Source: Oryza sativa Japonica Group
Lineage: Eukaryota > Streptophyta > Magnoliopsida > Poales > Poaceae
Assembly: GCF_034140825.1 (NCBI RefSeq)
Contig: NC_089046.1
Coordinates: 575,501 to 639,500, forward strand
DNA: 64,000 nt
Direction of reading: 5' to 3'
Shown piece by piece: positions 1 to 11,268 of the stretch. How positions within the stretch are numbered: position 1 is the first letter of the stretch; every line of letters begins with the position of its first letter. The notes under the pieces are model-generated. The model searched no databases and was not told the DNA's origin. It worked only from the letters and a program-made list of their open reading frames with translations. The translations under genes and the position numbers were made by a program.

Positions 1-1205
1 AAAAGCCCTACATGACAATATCTCCTACATAGTGACACCGCAAAATTGTTCATGTCATAAGAGAGAAGCGATGACCATTAGAACGACGCTATTAGATGGG
101 GATCGCTTTTGAGAGAGTACACGGTGCCTAGTGCTTACGCATTTATATAAATGATATCTAGCAGATAAAAACATCTTATAAAAAAAACTGCATATAATTT
201 TGAATAGAAGCATGTTTTGAAATTCTACTTATCCTATAATAATGATATCGCAATGAAGCCTCTTTACTTTCAACATTTTTCTGCTACATATTTTTGTAAA
301 CTTTTGAATGTGCCATGAAATGCTTTAATACAATTGGTAAATGAGAGATACACTTTGATTCTGTTAATTCCTTTTTCATTCGTTGGATCGCATGGTGAGC
401 TCTAGGATAAATGTCATTCTCGTATCCACAATTTGATTTAGTTAACCATATCAGCAATTAAGCTTGCAAACCACATTTTACATGTAGTACCACTTGCAAA
501 GAGAGATTTTCCAATAAACGTGCAGCGGTGGATCCCATCCATCTTTCTACCTATAATAAATTAGAAAAAAGAGAAAGAAATGGAGAAACAAAAACACGAC
601 AGAAAGAAAAGCTGATTTGAGTATGGTTGTCACTGAACTGCATGCCCCGAGCTAATGCTTCTCCGATTAGCAACTTGGCACTAGTGCAACCATTTAGTTG
701 CTTCCCCATGCATAGAATAGCGCAACTTGTATGTGTATACGTTGACCTGTGAACGACTCAATCAGTTCTTTTGATCGATAAAAATAGTCATGTAGGGCTG
801 CATGAACACAATCCATTTATATTTCTTATTGTTAGTTATATCAAGATGAGAGCTCCCTGGTTAGACCACGTCTTCTCCTCAGCATTGGCAGGCCAACAAC
901 CGCATGCCTGAAATAGATTTTTCAACAAAGTTTGCTTAGGAAATTGCAGAGATAGAAAGAACAAATCAACGTAAAGAGATTTTGCACTCGATCTGGAGAG
1001 CTGCAGAAACACATATAGTATATAGTATCAATTAACAATGATTAATAACAGATACTCAGTTGTTGTTTCAGGCTGATAACACTAAAATATGGTATCAAAG
1101 TGCAGAGATTGCAATGGATGGTTTGCATTTCAGAAGAGTGAGCTGTCATCTGGTAACAAAGGAAACATGGCAGATGCTAGTTGGCTCACTCATCACACAC
1201 CTTTA
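1..1205. other. AT-rich intergenic DNA, no gene recognised
   Basis: No long reading frame, RNA gene or complete transposon is recognised here. A short minus-strand frame near 840-905 ends with a basic run (LPMLRRRRGLTREL) before a stop and could be the last exon of a gene, but I found no partner exon and do not call it. Confidence 0.5.
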
Positions 1206-1477
1206 GGGCAAGTGCTATGGTAGATGTGACTACCACCTCTAAATTTATCTATTTTATTCACTCATGAACTAAGAGGCAACACATACAATATATCACCTCT
1301 AACACACAAATACTAATATCTCTAATACTCTCACACACTTCTTGAAATTTGTGTGGAGGTTGTCTCTTGATTTAGGAGTGGCTCATCTTCTCTCTCTCCA
1401 CTTCTCTCCTCCACCTCATTACCCAATCCAATGTGGCATTCTTAGGGGCAACATATGAGATATTATAGTACTTGCCC
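1206..1477. mobile_element. MITE, Tourist/PIF-Harbinger-like, 272 bp
   Basis: The element starts GGGCAAGTGCTAT and ends with the inverted counterpart ATAGTACTTGCCC. TTA is present on both sides (1203-1205 and 1478-1480), the 3-bp target duplication expected of PIF/Harbinger MITEs. It is non-coding and pyrimidine-rich inside. The family name is not certain. Confidence 0.65.
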
Positions 1478-1663
1478 TTATAGCTGCAGGTACCCACATT
1501 TGCTGTGCTCCAACGTCACCTGGGATTGGAGCCTACCACTCCATATGCAGTATTGTCATAGGTATAATAAACATAATAGTGTGCTACTCCTACATAGTAG
1601 TAATACCGCCATCAACATATGGGTCTTTCCGCATGAAATGATTCCTCGGAGCCAAAAACTCTA

Positions 1664-1888
1664 CTACACTTTGCTGCTAGCATTTGGGTTTTGGACACTG
1701 CCAAGTGCCAACCAATGTGAGGTTGACACCCACTCACTCGCCTTTACTCGACTATATCTATGAATCATCATCATCATCCCGCCGAATGGGATGATTGTCA
1801 CTCTGTCAGCCACTGTCAATTGTTCTATGTCGAGCTTGGTGTCACTCTCACCAACAAACAGAGCTTTCTGGACCAGATTGTTTGCTGC
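1664..1888 (-). pseudogene. Possible gene relic, weakly SEC31-like
   Basis: On the minus strand about 73 codons stay open after a possible acceptor (…gatcagcag). They begin with NNLVQKALFVG, which resembles a motif I recall from plant SEC31 (COPII coat). The following residues keep only scattered similarity, and the frame ends without matching the family. No neighbouring exon supports it. It may be a decayed fragment or chance. Confidence 0.2.
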
Positions 1889-3750
1889 TGATCTTTAGCA
1901 AGGCTCTCTTCTTATTAGCATTTTTAGTTGAGTTGTTAGCAGGCTTCAGAAAATTTAGGAACTTACATTGGTGTGATGTGCAAATTGGGCAAGAGAACAA
2001 GCCCTAACTGCCGCATCACCCTCAGGTACAGTACTTGAGCCAAGAAACAAATGCGTCGGTTTGTCTTTCTTGTTTGTAAATTAATTAATACATACATGTG
2101 CAACTGTCCAAGAGAGCGTATTTCATTAGAGGATATTTCAGCTCATATACCTGTACTGTGCATTTCGGATTTCAGTCCTCCCTGCCAAATTTGCAGTTTC
2201 AGAATATGATTATTCAGTAAAAGCACAGCTCAGTTAATTAAAACTTAAAACGTCCTAACCTGCAGTGCTTGTTCATCAATGTAATACATGGTTGGTGGAT
2301 GTGAACTTTTGTTTGGAGCAAGCACGATGTCAGGAGTAGTCAGGACGAGGGGGTGGGGTGCACTGGCACAGAGCAACACAATTACAGAAGCAAAGAAGAG
2401 CAAGCTAGCTGTTTACAGGTAGGCTGCTTCAGAACAGGATTATGGGTGGTGTGGTCATAGGACCTCTGTACCTTTTGGCGCATGTGCCACTCCCTGCTCT
2501 TCTCTCCTTTCTTGCTCCTCAACCGTGTTCATCTGTGTGTGTCACACTGTCAGCATACTAGAAACTCTGGAACAATCTGGCCTTTGATTTGTGAGAGTAC
2601 AGTGATGAGACTTGTCATCCACAAGAAAAAAAAAAGGTAGCATTTCTTCTAAGCAAAAGAAAAGTGCACACATGACTAATTATTTTTTTTCTTTTTCCTG
2701 TGGCTGTATAATAAACTGGTAAATAGACAAATTGAAGTAGCCATGTGATGGAACTGAAAATGCCCCAGAAGTCAGAAACAACATTATAGATGAGATCTAA
2801 TATAGCATTTCCTCCATACACTTTAATTTCACATGCCACTTCATAGCATAAAGGAAGCAATTGCACATGAACATGGCCAATTTATGCCTATCTTGTAATA
2901 TGCATGCTTGGCATGATATAACCTAAGGTAGCATGAACAGTATGTACAGTTATATTTTATTACCATGAATAGTTGAATTTGAGTGAATTACCCAATAAAG
3001 CTTTTTTGCTCCTCTGCTGCAACCAGATGGACCATGGTTCTGCCCTTATTTCTCAACCTCCTTTGCTACCACCCATTGTCAACAGACACCATGGACACGC
3101 TCCAGAATGGAGACTTCCCCATGGGGCCTAGCAGGAGCTGTTCTGAACACTATTATTGGACCATTCCCTGCAGAAATAATTACAGTTCAATGCATAGATG
3201 AGTACTTTGCATTCCTTCAAGTGGACAACATTTGCAGAGTAAAATAGCAAGGTCTACAAATTCAATATTACCCGTGGACATGTCAAAGGTTGATCAGATG
3301 AGGAGGAATTGCTCAACTGGTAGTAATCAGTTAGGACGATGAAGCATAACCTAATCATAGTGCACACTGAAGCTCTAAACACCATAACAAACAGAAAATA
3401 ATGCGCTTTCACAAGTTAGGCTAATTGTTGTGAAGAATCTGCAACAGACTAGGATATAAAGAGTTCTATACATTGCGATCTCAAGCTGTTGCATACCCAT
3501 GACTCATGGAATCATGCCTAAATACACTTACAACCATAATCAAATTCAGACCTAGTAGACGAATCACCTGATTGGGAAGGGGAATACCATGAGACATGAG
3601 AAACGACCAAATCATACAATTTCCTTATGGTAAATTAAAAAAAAAAAGAGAAACGCTTCCATTGTTGCCCTTTTCACCTTTCAGATTCAGTTGATATATG
3701 AAGCTTCTGTAAACCAAACAAAAAAAAGTGGCCCAGAAGCAGTTTCAGCA
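1889..3750. other. Intergenic DNA, no gene recognised
   Basis: AT-rich with only short unconvincing frames. The right edge probably holds the 3' untranslated region of the minus-strand hydrolase gene. I see no RNA gene or clear repeat. Confidence 0.5.
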
Positions 3751-3821
3751 TAAGTTTGGACAGTACATTCAACAACAGAAGTCTACGATTACAAATATCT
3801 GTCAGAGCAACACTAACATTT

Positions 3822-6405
3822 TTATTCATCTTTCATAGCCATCTCATGCCTCCGTTTCTGCGCAACCTCAACAAGCAGAGTCAGCAGGGCTTCACATACC
3901 TGCGATGTGTCTGCCTGATCCCTAGGTTCCTCATTGAGTGAGGAATAAACCATCCATGCATGGTCCAACTTCCGCTCTGGCCGGACCACTACTGATCCAG
4001 GAACTTCAGCATCCTTCCTTGTCACAAGACCATCACTCTTCTCACCATACCTTGCCACCAGAAGTTGTGAGCATGCTGCCATTGCAGCTGAAAGTGGCAT
4101 TACAACTGGGATCCTAGTAGGATTCCCATCAGCTGCAGCTGGGAGCTCCAAGTGTGCAACATGAGAGAGGGCTGTAAGCACACTGGGAGTGATGCTAGCC
4201 TCTGTGTGGAACGAGACAATGGGAACCTCAGGAGGCAATGGGTTCTGCCGCAGGAATTCTTTCCTCCTCTCATATGTCAGGTCTTCCAGAGCCTGAAGAT
4301 CACCCTGAAGGAAAAAAAGAAAACAATAAACATCAGTGTCGTCCATTGTGCAGGCCGACAAGGTAACGATCAAGCTCATCAAGACAAATACCTTAAGGAC
4401 TTTTGATACCAAAATCTCCATGAGTTTACGTAACCTGACATAGTCACCAAGCTGGCCTTCTCGCAAGATATCTGAAGCAACCGGGCTTCCTCCATATGGG
4501 CTTTGAGCTAAAGCCAAACCTGCGACCTTGTCTTTCAGTTGTGGCCAGTAAAGGGAGAGGGCTGCTGCTGCATCTACACCACCCTTGCTATGGCCGAGAA
4601 GTAGCACCCGCTTCTTCGATCCCCAGTATATTTCTTCTATATATTCCTTTATCTCCCTTGCATTTTTACTTACTGAAGACTGCATAATTCATTATATGTT
4701 ACTTGATGAAAACAATATTAAGAGTAAGCAACAAAGAATATTACTGTATGGAAGTACCTCACTGTGAATCTTGGCAATGTGACAAGCCAGACCCATCTTG
4801 GAGAAATATGATTTTGTCTTGACAAAGTAAAGAGGCCCATGGTTACTAAACAAACCTGCAAACAATAGAAAAGCTAATGTCAGCACAAAAAATTGCCAAA
4901 TTGCGAATTCACAACCAAAGTGGCAGCAAACTTGCCTGGAACCAACAGATAGACCATCGAATCAGGCAGCTTGTGTTCGTTTTTTCTGACAGGGAATCAA
5001 ATGATCACATGAGATAAAAGAAGACGAAGCATACATTACATCTTTTATTAAGAGAGTTGCATAATTTAAAAGCGCGAATATTAGGGAAGGACCTAATATC
5101 AAATAATTAGAAGGGCTGAGGCTTCGAACCCAAGTCGTCTAGCCCACCACCTTGTGGAGCTAGCCGGAAGACCCCCGAGTGTTTCTTAGAATTTAAACAT
5201 TGAAATGCAACTTATGCAACTTATTATGTTTGCTGACCTCACAGCATCAAGAATTTCCAAGAATCTGGCAGTTCCGTCCTCAGTTGGAGGTAAGCTTTGA
5301 TCCTGCTGAAGCCATCCAATATCATTGGCTGAGCCACGAACAGTTTTCCGAGCACGTTCTACAAGACTGACAGAAAGATATCAAGAAGGATACCAAAGAT
5401 TAGTCCTCCCAACACCGGAACATCTTATAAAAGAACACCTCATCCACGAAAGCTAAATTTTATATTGCAATTTATTCTTAATGGACATCAAAATGACACG
5501 TGTTTTCATGCACAAGTTCTTTTAGATGCACACCTATTGAATTGATTATTTGGCACAGTGCATAAAATAGAAGTGTGTGCACTAAAAAAAGAGCCAGTTC
5601 CAATAGATGGCAATTGCATAACAAGTGCACTTAACACTTCATAAAGTTCAAGCATGCGTAGTTTATTCATGATAAGTGATGATATGTTATTTGCAGCTTG
5701 TGTCACACTATCACCTATTTGTTTGATTAGAATTCATAGGAGACGAAAAGACAAATGCAAAAGCAGTCTGTACCCTTGAAACAGTGAAGCCCCATTCTGG
5801 AAGACGCGCAAAGGTGCCATCTGTTCTGTGATTTCTTGAGATGAGCTTCCAGTATTATCAATTTCACCAGGAGATGAGTCTGCTGACTGTTCGGAAGAAG
5901 CCTGAAAAGAGGATCCACCAACAGTTGACGCAGGTGGCAGAGTTGCTAGTTCTTGCCCTTCCTCAGAAATAGCTGTGCAATAAATCAAGGAGATGCAGCA
6001 GAATTACCACATTGCGTGACTATTTTCTAATGAAATTGGCACAAGAGAAGAGAGTCATTCGTCGAAGTTATGGAGAGGCCAACCTGTGTAACCAGATACA
6101 GGGAGGCACTGGGTAAGATATGAGGCCGTCTGGGCCAGATAAGACGCAGCTTGGTTTAAAGCTGGGACGGAGAGGAAGAGCTGTGAATCTTCAGTCCTGT
6201 CGGCTGAATATCTAGCATCAACCTAGATTTATCAATAAACATTAACAAAATTGGAAGTAGAAGGCAAGTAATTGTGTGGTGTGGCAAACTTTTGGCAATT
6301 AAATGCATACATGGTACAACCGGAGAACGCACATACCGATGATGCAGAAGTAGAAGGCTGCCCCAGCGTTGAAGGCAAATCCTCCATGGTTGGCTCTTTA
6401 TCCAT
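3822..6405 (-). CDS. Alpha/beta-hydrolase (lipase-like) with GHSKGG nucleophile elbow
   Basis: Eight coding exons on the minus strand: 6405-6337, 6222-6084, 5972-5774, 5366-5238, 4985-4936, 4855-4758, 4679-4392 and 4304-3822, giving 484 residues in a continuous frame. The start is the first ATG after a spliced leader. Residues around 192-203 (LLVPGLFSNHGP) form the oxyanion strand and loop. GHSKGG places the nucleophile at about Ser259. Asp415 (GEKSDG) and His439 (KLDHAW) fit the rest of a Ser-Asp-His triad. The N-terminal third is Ser/Thr/Glu-rich and probably disordered. It resembles a conserved but uncharacterised plant hydrolase family, so the substrate is unknown. Intron 5 begins with GC rather than GT (4935-4934) in the context AG|GCAAGT. 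No signal peptide is obvious. Confidence 0.88.
5050..5190 (-). mobile_element. tRNA-derived SINE-like fragment in hydrolase intron 4
   Basis: Read on the minus strand this intron segment holds GGGTTCGAAGCC, close to a Pol III B box, with an A-box-like TAGCTCCACAAGGTGG about 30 bases upstream. That is the layout of tRNA-derived SINEs. No target duplication or tail was defined. Confidence 0.35.
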
Positions 6406-6422
6406 GAGCGGTTGTACTACAT

Positions 6423-6960
6423 GTGAAGCAACGAGAATAGAAAATGCAATAAGTAGCGAAGAGGAAGACTATGGAATGGAATGCAGCACAAGTTGATGAG
6501 ATGGATTGGTAGCGAGCGTGTGAGGAAGTCAGGATTGAGGGTATCTCAATTACTGGTGGGCAAGCCTAAAAGTAATAAAGGAAGGGAAGGTATCCCATCC
6601 ATCCCCCATCTGATCTCTTGAGAAACACGCTCATATCGTTTACCCAACCAAGTTAACGAGTACTCACAAATTATTGATTCATGGAAGGAAGGAAGGAGGA
6701 AGAAGTTACCGGAATCAAGTATAGTAAATCAAGAAGATGGAGGGTTTGGAGGTGAGCTGGACAGGACAGGGAGGGAGGCGATGGCGATGGCGATGGCGAT
6801 GCGTTCCTTTTCCTTGTGCTCGACTCCACTCGATCGTTGGCCTGCGACTGCGCTCCCACGGATTGGGATTTGGGAACAACGGGAAGAAGCGTTTCTCCTT
6901 CCCTGTGATGTCCACCGTGCCGTGCCCCGCCGGCCGCCGCGCCGCTTTCTTTCTTCCAGA
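6423..6960 (-). promoter_or_regulatory. 5' leader exon, leader intron and proximal promoter of the hydrolase gene
   Basis: A non-coding first exon ends at 6710 with the donor CCG|GTAACT. The leader intron ends at a TGTAG acceptor about 18 bases before the ATG at 6405. The leader contains a GATGGC hexamer microsatellite (6778-6800) and is much more GC-rich than its surroundings. The transcription start was not located. Confidence 0.5.
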
Positions 6961-7089
6961 GTCCAGACTTTTCTGGTCTTCCATCTATTTGGGCTGGCCG
7001 GGCCTGGAATCATCATCACTTCACACAGTGAGTAAAATGAGACTTTTTTTCTACAATGATGACTCAAGCAATGAGCGTCGCATGGCTAC

Positions 7090-7425
7090 CGCCTTATTTA
7101 GTTGGGGAAAAAATTTTAGGTTTAGTTATCATATCGGATATACGGATACACATTTAATAGTTTAATAATAAAATAAATTACAGATTCCGTTAGAAAACTA
7201 CGAGACGAATTTATTAAGCCTAACTAATATATCATTAGCAAATGTTTACTGTAGCACCATATTACCAAATCATGACATAATTAGGCTTAAAAGATTCATC
7301 TCACCATTTACACGTAATCTGTATAATTGTTTTTTTCCTACATTTAATACTCCATGTATGTGTCCAAACATTTAATGTGACAACGTGAAAATTTTTGTTT
7401 TGGACCTAAACCAGACCTGTACCTA
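7090..7425. mobile_element. MITE of a common rice type, ~330 bp, boundaries approximate
   Basis: The inner sequence (GACGAATTTATTAAGCC … AGCAAATGTTTACTGTAGCA … TTAGGCTTAAAAGATTCATCTC) matches from memory an abundant rice MITE. Its halves are loosely inverted. Left and right ends (TTTAGTTGGGG and a degraded counterpart near 7420) are eroded. It lies between the hydrolase promoter and the 3' end of the RDM4-like gene. Confidence 0.55.
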
Positions 7426-7497
7426 TCTAATCCAACAACAAGCTGCATGCATGCCTTCAATGATTACAGGTTTCCCCAGGAAATTCTCCCAGATTTA

Positions 7498-7644
7498 GGG
7501 TGTGTTTAGTTCACACTATAATTGAAAGTTTGGTTAAAATTGGAACGATGTGACAGAAAAGTTGAAAGTTTGTGTGTGTAGAAAAGTTTTGATGTGATAG
7601 AAAAATTGAAAGTTTGAAGAAAAATTTTGGAACTAAACTCGGCC
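7498..7644. mobile_element. Tourist-like MITE, 147 bp
   Basis: Left end GGGTGTGTTTAGTTC and right end GAACTAAACTCGGCC are inverted, and TTA flanks both (7495-7497, 7645-7647). Internal repeats of GAAAGTTT are typical of this small rice family. It sits just beyond the 3' end of the RDM4-like gene. Confidence 0.8.
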
Positions 7645-7866
7645 TTAATAATTCATTCTTCTTACTCCTACACTTCTCCTTCAGTGATCATATCGAGTTA
7701 CAGGTCTAACAGCTGAGGCTGGGAATACAATTCATCAGCATACTAACACCAAAAGTTCTCTCACATATAGCCAGCCCAACAGGAAACATCACAGCCAGCT
7801 CAAGCGCTAGCCCATACATCATCTTATCTCTAGTTACTACCCATATTTGTACCCCGAGCATAGATT

Positions 7867-10800
7867 CTATCTCCCGTCTTCATCCCTTTCTTCCTCCACC
7901 TCTTCCTTCTCATACTCGGGATCAGAACCGTCTAGCTCTGAAAATGGATTCTCGCTATTGGAATCATCATCCTCATCCTCTGACAACTCTTCAGGATAAT
8001 CATATAATGGGTTATCCTCCGCTGCATATTCAAGATCGACAAGTTAAGAAAATCAGATAATAAGGACTCACTGGTTCACCATGGAAGCAGGTGGATGGTT
8101 GTACAATTACCATTTGAATCATCTGTACCATAAGGATCGTCATCATCATAACATACATCATCGTCATTGTCCACTTGTAATCTGATGTAAAAAAGAGAAT
8201 GTTCAGAAAATATCCCCACAGAAGAATATACCATAGTAAACACACATCAATCAGATTACAGTGGGTATGGAGCTGAAGATGTGCCCTCCATTGTTGTATC
8301 ATCATCCACCTCCGTGACAGTATATATGTCATAAACATCTGAATCTGCTCATCAGAAAAGACGAGCCCATCAAAACTAGTGCTGGAGCAAAAGTTCTCGC
8401 TCTGTTTGAGCCTTATGCACATAACTAATTCACGATTAAAACATTCATGACAATTGAAGACAAAAAATGTTTCCTCGCACTAAAAGTTGTAACCCATAAA
8501 AAAAACACTGTTCTGTTCAATTTTCCGTTAGCACAGGAGTGGCAGAATTTATTTCACACTAATAACCCCTCCAAGAATAGCATCTTAGCTTTAGCTGCCT
8601 CAGCTATGAATTAATAGATGGAAAGGCAACCAAAATCCACAATTTCTAAAATAAGTTCAATTGAAATTTCCAGTTTTTTTTTGAACATCTGAAGGAAAAA
8701 AAGTTGCAGACCTTCCGATTGTGCCAGCGAAATAATATCTGATTCAATTTCTTCAGCAGCTGACGGCAAATGTTCCCGTATAAGTGGAAGAAAATTGCAT
8801 AAAATTGCGCCCTCTTCAAAAGACGTAATCCTGAAGAGAAAGATCGTAAGAACCATGAAACAGTACAACATTTCGATTTTGGAAGAACTAATAAATCTCA
8901 CAAGGAAAACCTTACCTTGGTTCTGTGGGATGCTTCTCTTCATCAGAATCTACTTGGACAGCATCATAAAGATGGCATATTTCTCGTAGTGATTCATCAA
9001 CTTCATTCCTGTCTCCTTTCCGACTCCTCCAAATTTGCGCAAAGCGAGCATTTCTTCCAAGATCCTATAAAGGATTAATGAGCAAAAACTTGCATAAAAA
9101 TGTGGGAAACAACACAAGAAGGCACTGCCACGTCTCTTTGCTGGATGTGAAGCATATGATTCAACCAAAAAAACTCTAGTGACAAGAAAGGTACTAATAA
9201 TACTGTAGTCAGCCAGCCACCAAGACCTAACATATGTAATATGATTCTGCAAGGCCCATGCCAATAACAACACTTGGGATTGGCCATACTTAACAGAGTT
9301 GACTCAAAGATAATACCATAAACCCTGTTTCTCCTATATTGATTTGGTCAATCCATAAAATATTTCATTCATTTACTCTATCCACCAAATTCACATAAGT
9401 TAGTAATAAGTACTAAAAACTTAAGCAGATGAAGTTGACTATAGTAAGAAAATAGGCACACCTCATGCCTCTGTCTGGCTGCTGACCGTAGCTGGTCTTG
9501 TTTCTGTTCGCAGAAAAAAGAACAATTTTAGCATATGAACAAGTACATAACATCCTTCCTTATTTCAAAATCTTCAAGAACAAGATACATAAAGCAGTAG
9601 TAAAGTAGTTGCTACTATCAGTGAAGGGTCTTTCAAATATTCAAGGAAAAAACTAAAAGAAACGCTTAATTATTAATAATAATTTCATGGGAACAACTGA
9701 AGACATGGCAAAAATATAACAATTAATTAAGTAAATACTAGGAAAAAGTTTCACTTACTTTATCTTGCTTAGTTCTGTTGTTCCATTCCTTTGTCTTGCT
9801 CTTTATCTCTTTGGCATCCAAGTCAGAATGCTACAAAGTAAAATGGTGTAATTGTGATCCACTGTCCAACCCTTATGGTCATAAGGTAAAGTACAACTGG
9901 CAATATTTTTTTAAAAGACAATTTAGTTGCATAATGTTGGTATCCATAAGTCAATAAAAGAATTGTGTTGCTCTATTGTCTATATAACTCCATGAAAAGT
10001 AAAAAATAACAAGAGATATACTCAGATGCCGATGAGTAATGACACATTAACTGAACTGATTATGCCATGCGAGGAAACCAAATTGTGGAAGACTAGACAA
10101 ATTTAAAAGTAATGAAAAGAAAACGATTATTACCAGAAGAGAGTGCAAAACATCCTGAACTGCCTCAGAATGGTGTACTGTCTCAATGTGCTGTACCAGA
10201 AGTTTCTTAACCCGTGGTTCCTCTGAAGCTGTAAGCACGGAAACTGTGAATATCATGTTTACGTGCGGTGTCAAAGTACAAGTATATGCAACTTGTGTTA
10301 GCGGTATCATGGTGTCAAGGAGGCTAATTAACTGGTAAGTAGAATCCTACTATTGTGGTATCAGGACGAGTGTCTTCCAGCATCAATTTGCAGAGACAAG
10401 CAACTGCTGGTGTGATTACTGATTAAGTTTGTCACAAGTGAGAACCTGGGTGTAGCTCAGTGTGAGGCCTGTGTTCGAGCCATGCTTGAAACGACACTGG
10501 TGCTCACCGTTTCACCTTATAATTAATGCGGAAATGTATTTGCTTCTTTCTTAATTTGATAGTACTAAATTTCTAGTTAGTATCTCACTTATATGTTCTT
10601 TTGAAAGGAAAAAAAATGTTGCTTCTGTCCTAATATTTGATAGTACTAATTTTCTCCTCAGTTCATATGAAAGGAAAAAAAATTCTCGTCAGTATCTCAC
10701 TTATATGTTCTTTTGAAAGAAAAAAAAATGTTGCTTCGGTCTCATATGTTTATGAAAGGGAAAAAAGCGTGTGACAAGTAGAAGTAGATACCTTTATTAG

Positions 10801-11093
10801 GAGCAGAGGATGGATCGGAGACTGAAAGGCTGGAGAAATCGAGCATAGCCTTCTTCACCGGCCTCTCATTGATCTCTAGCCCTAACGAATCACAAAAATC
10901 ATGTCTGTTTTTTCCACTAAGAAGTTGGGTAGAGAAAGGGGGAGGAGCAATGAGCGGAAAGGAGAAAGGTTTACTCACAGAAAGCGTCGGGGCGGGTCTG
11001 GGAGGGCTTGCGCTTGACACGGACGACGATGGGTTTGCCCCTCCCCTCAGCCTCCGCCTCCGAGGTGGAGGCAGCCTCCGTCGCGGCCGCCAT
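7867..11093 (-). CDS. RDM4: IWR1-domain protein, RDM4/DMS4 type (RNA polymerase assembly, RNA-directed DNA methylation)
   Basis: Ten exons on the minus strand: 11093-10979, 10881-10792, 10228-10134, 9830-9759, 9503-9462, 9064-8916, 8830-8712, 8338-8260, 8181-8111 and 8021-7867, giving 328 residues with every junction in frame. The N-terminus carries PIVVRVKRK and DAFWLEINERP, typical of the plant RDM4/DMS4 family. The acidic middle and C-terminus (DVYDIYTVTEVDDD, then YDYPEELSEDED) fit the Iwr1 domain. In Arabidopsis this protein interacts with Pol II and with Pol IV/V, acting in development and DNA methylation. Yeast Iwr1 escorts Pol II into the nucleus. The gene is transcribed away from the pTAC6/PAP8 gene with 175 bp between start codons. 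The symbol is by family resemblance. Confidence 0.88.
10440..10540 (+). mobile_element. tRNA-derived SINE-like fragment in RDM4 intron 2
   Basis: GGGTGTAGCTCAGTGTGAGG looks like an A box and GTGTTCGAGCC like a B box about 20 bases later, as in tRNA-derived plant SINEs. No tail or target duplication was defined. Confidence 0.4.
10578..10740. repeat. Imperfect direct repeat, ~112-bp period
   Basis: The run TATCTCACTTATATGTTC followed by TTTTGAAAG and an A-tract with ATGTTGCTTC occurs at about 10581 and again at about 10693, with a shorter related piece between. It lies inside intron 2 of the RDM4-like gene. Confidence 0.6.
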
Positions 11094-11268
11094 CGCCGCC
11101 GCCCGCCGGCAAAGCCAAGGTAGGGTTGGTTGGTTCTCTCGCCGTCAGAACAAACGAGAACAAGTTGGGTGCTTTAAGATTCGTGCTAATTCATCTCTAC
11201 ACACCCACGTGGATGGATATACTCGCTCTCGACCGCGCGCGCAAAAAAAAAAAAAAAAAAGCTCAGAC
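11094..11268. promoter_or_regulatory. Shared bidirectional promoter of RDM4-like and pTAC6/PAP8 genes
   Basis: Only 175 bp separate the two divergent start codons, so both promoters and leaders must lie here or overlap the first exons. Visible elements are TAGGGTT (11121-11127), a telo-box core, and CCACGTGG (11205-11212), a perfect palindromic G-box. G-boxes are bound by plant bZIP and bHLH factors such as HY5 and PIFs. An A-tract of about 18 bases (11243-11260) lies just before the pTAC6 ATG. No TATA box was recognised. Regulation is inferred from motifs only. Confidence 0.75.

Noticed and set aside
840-905. Minus-strand exon-like end with LPMLRRRRGLTREL
   Set aside because: Too short, no partner exon and no recognised family.
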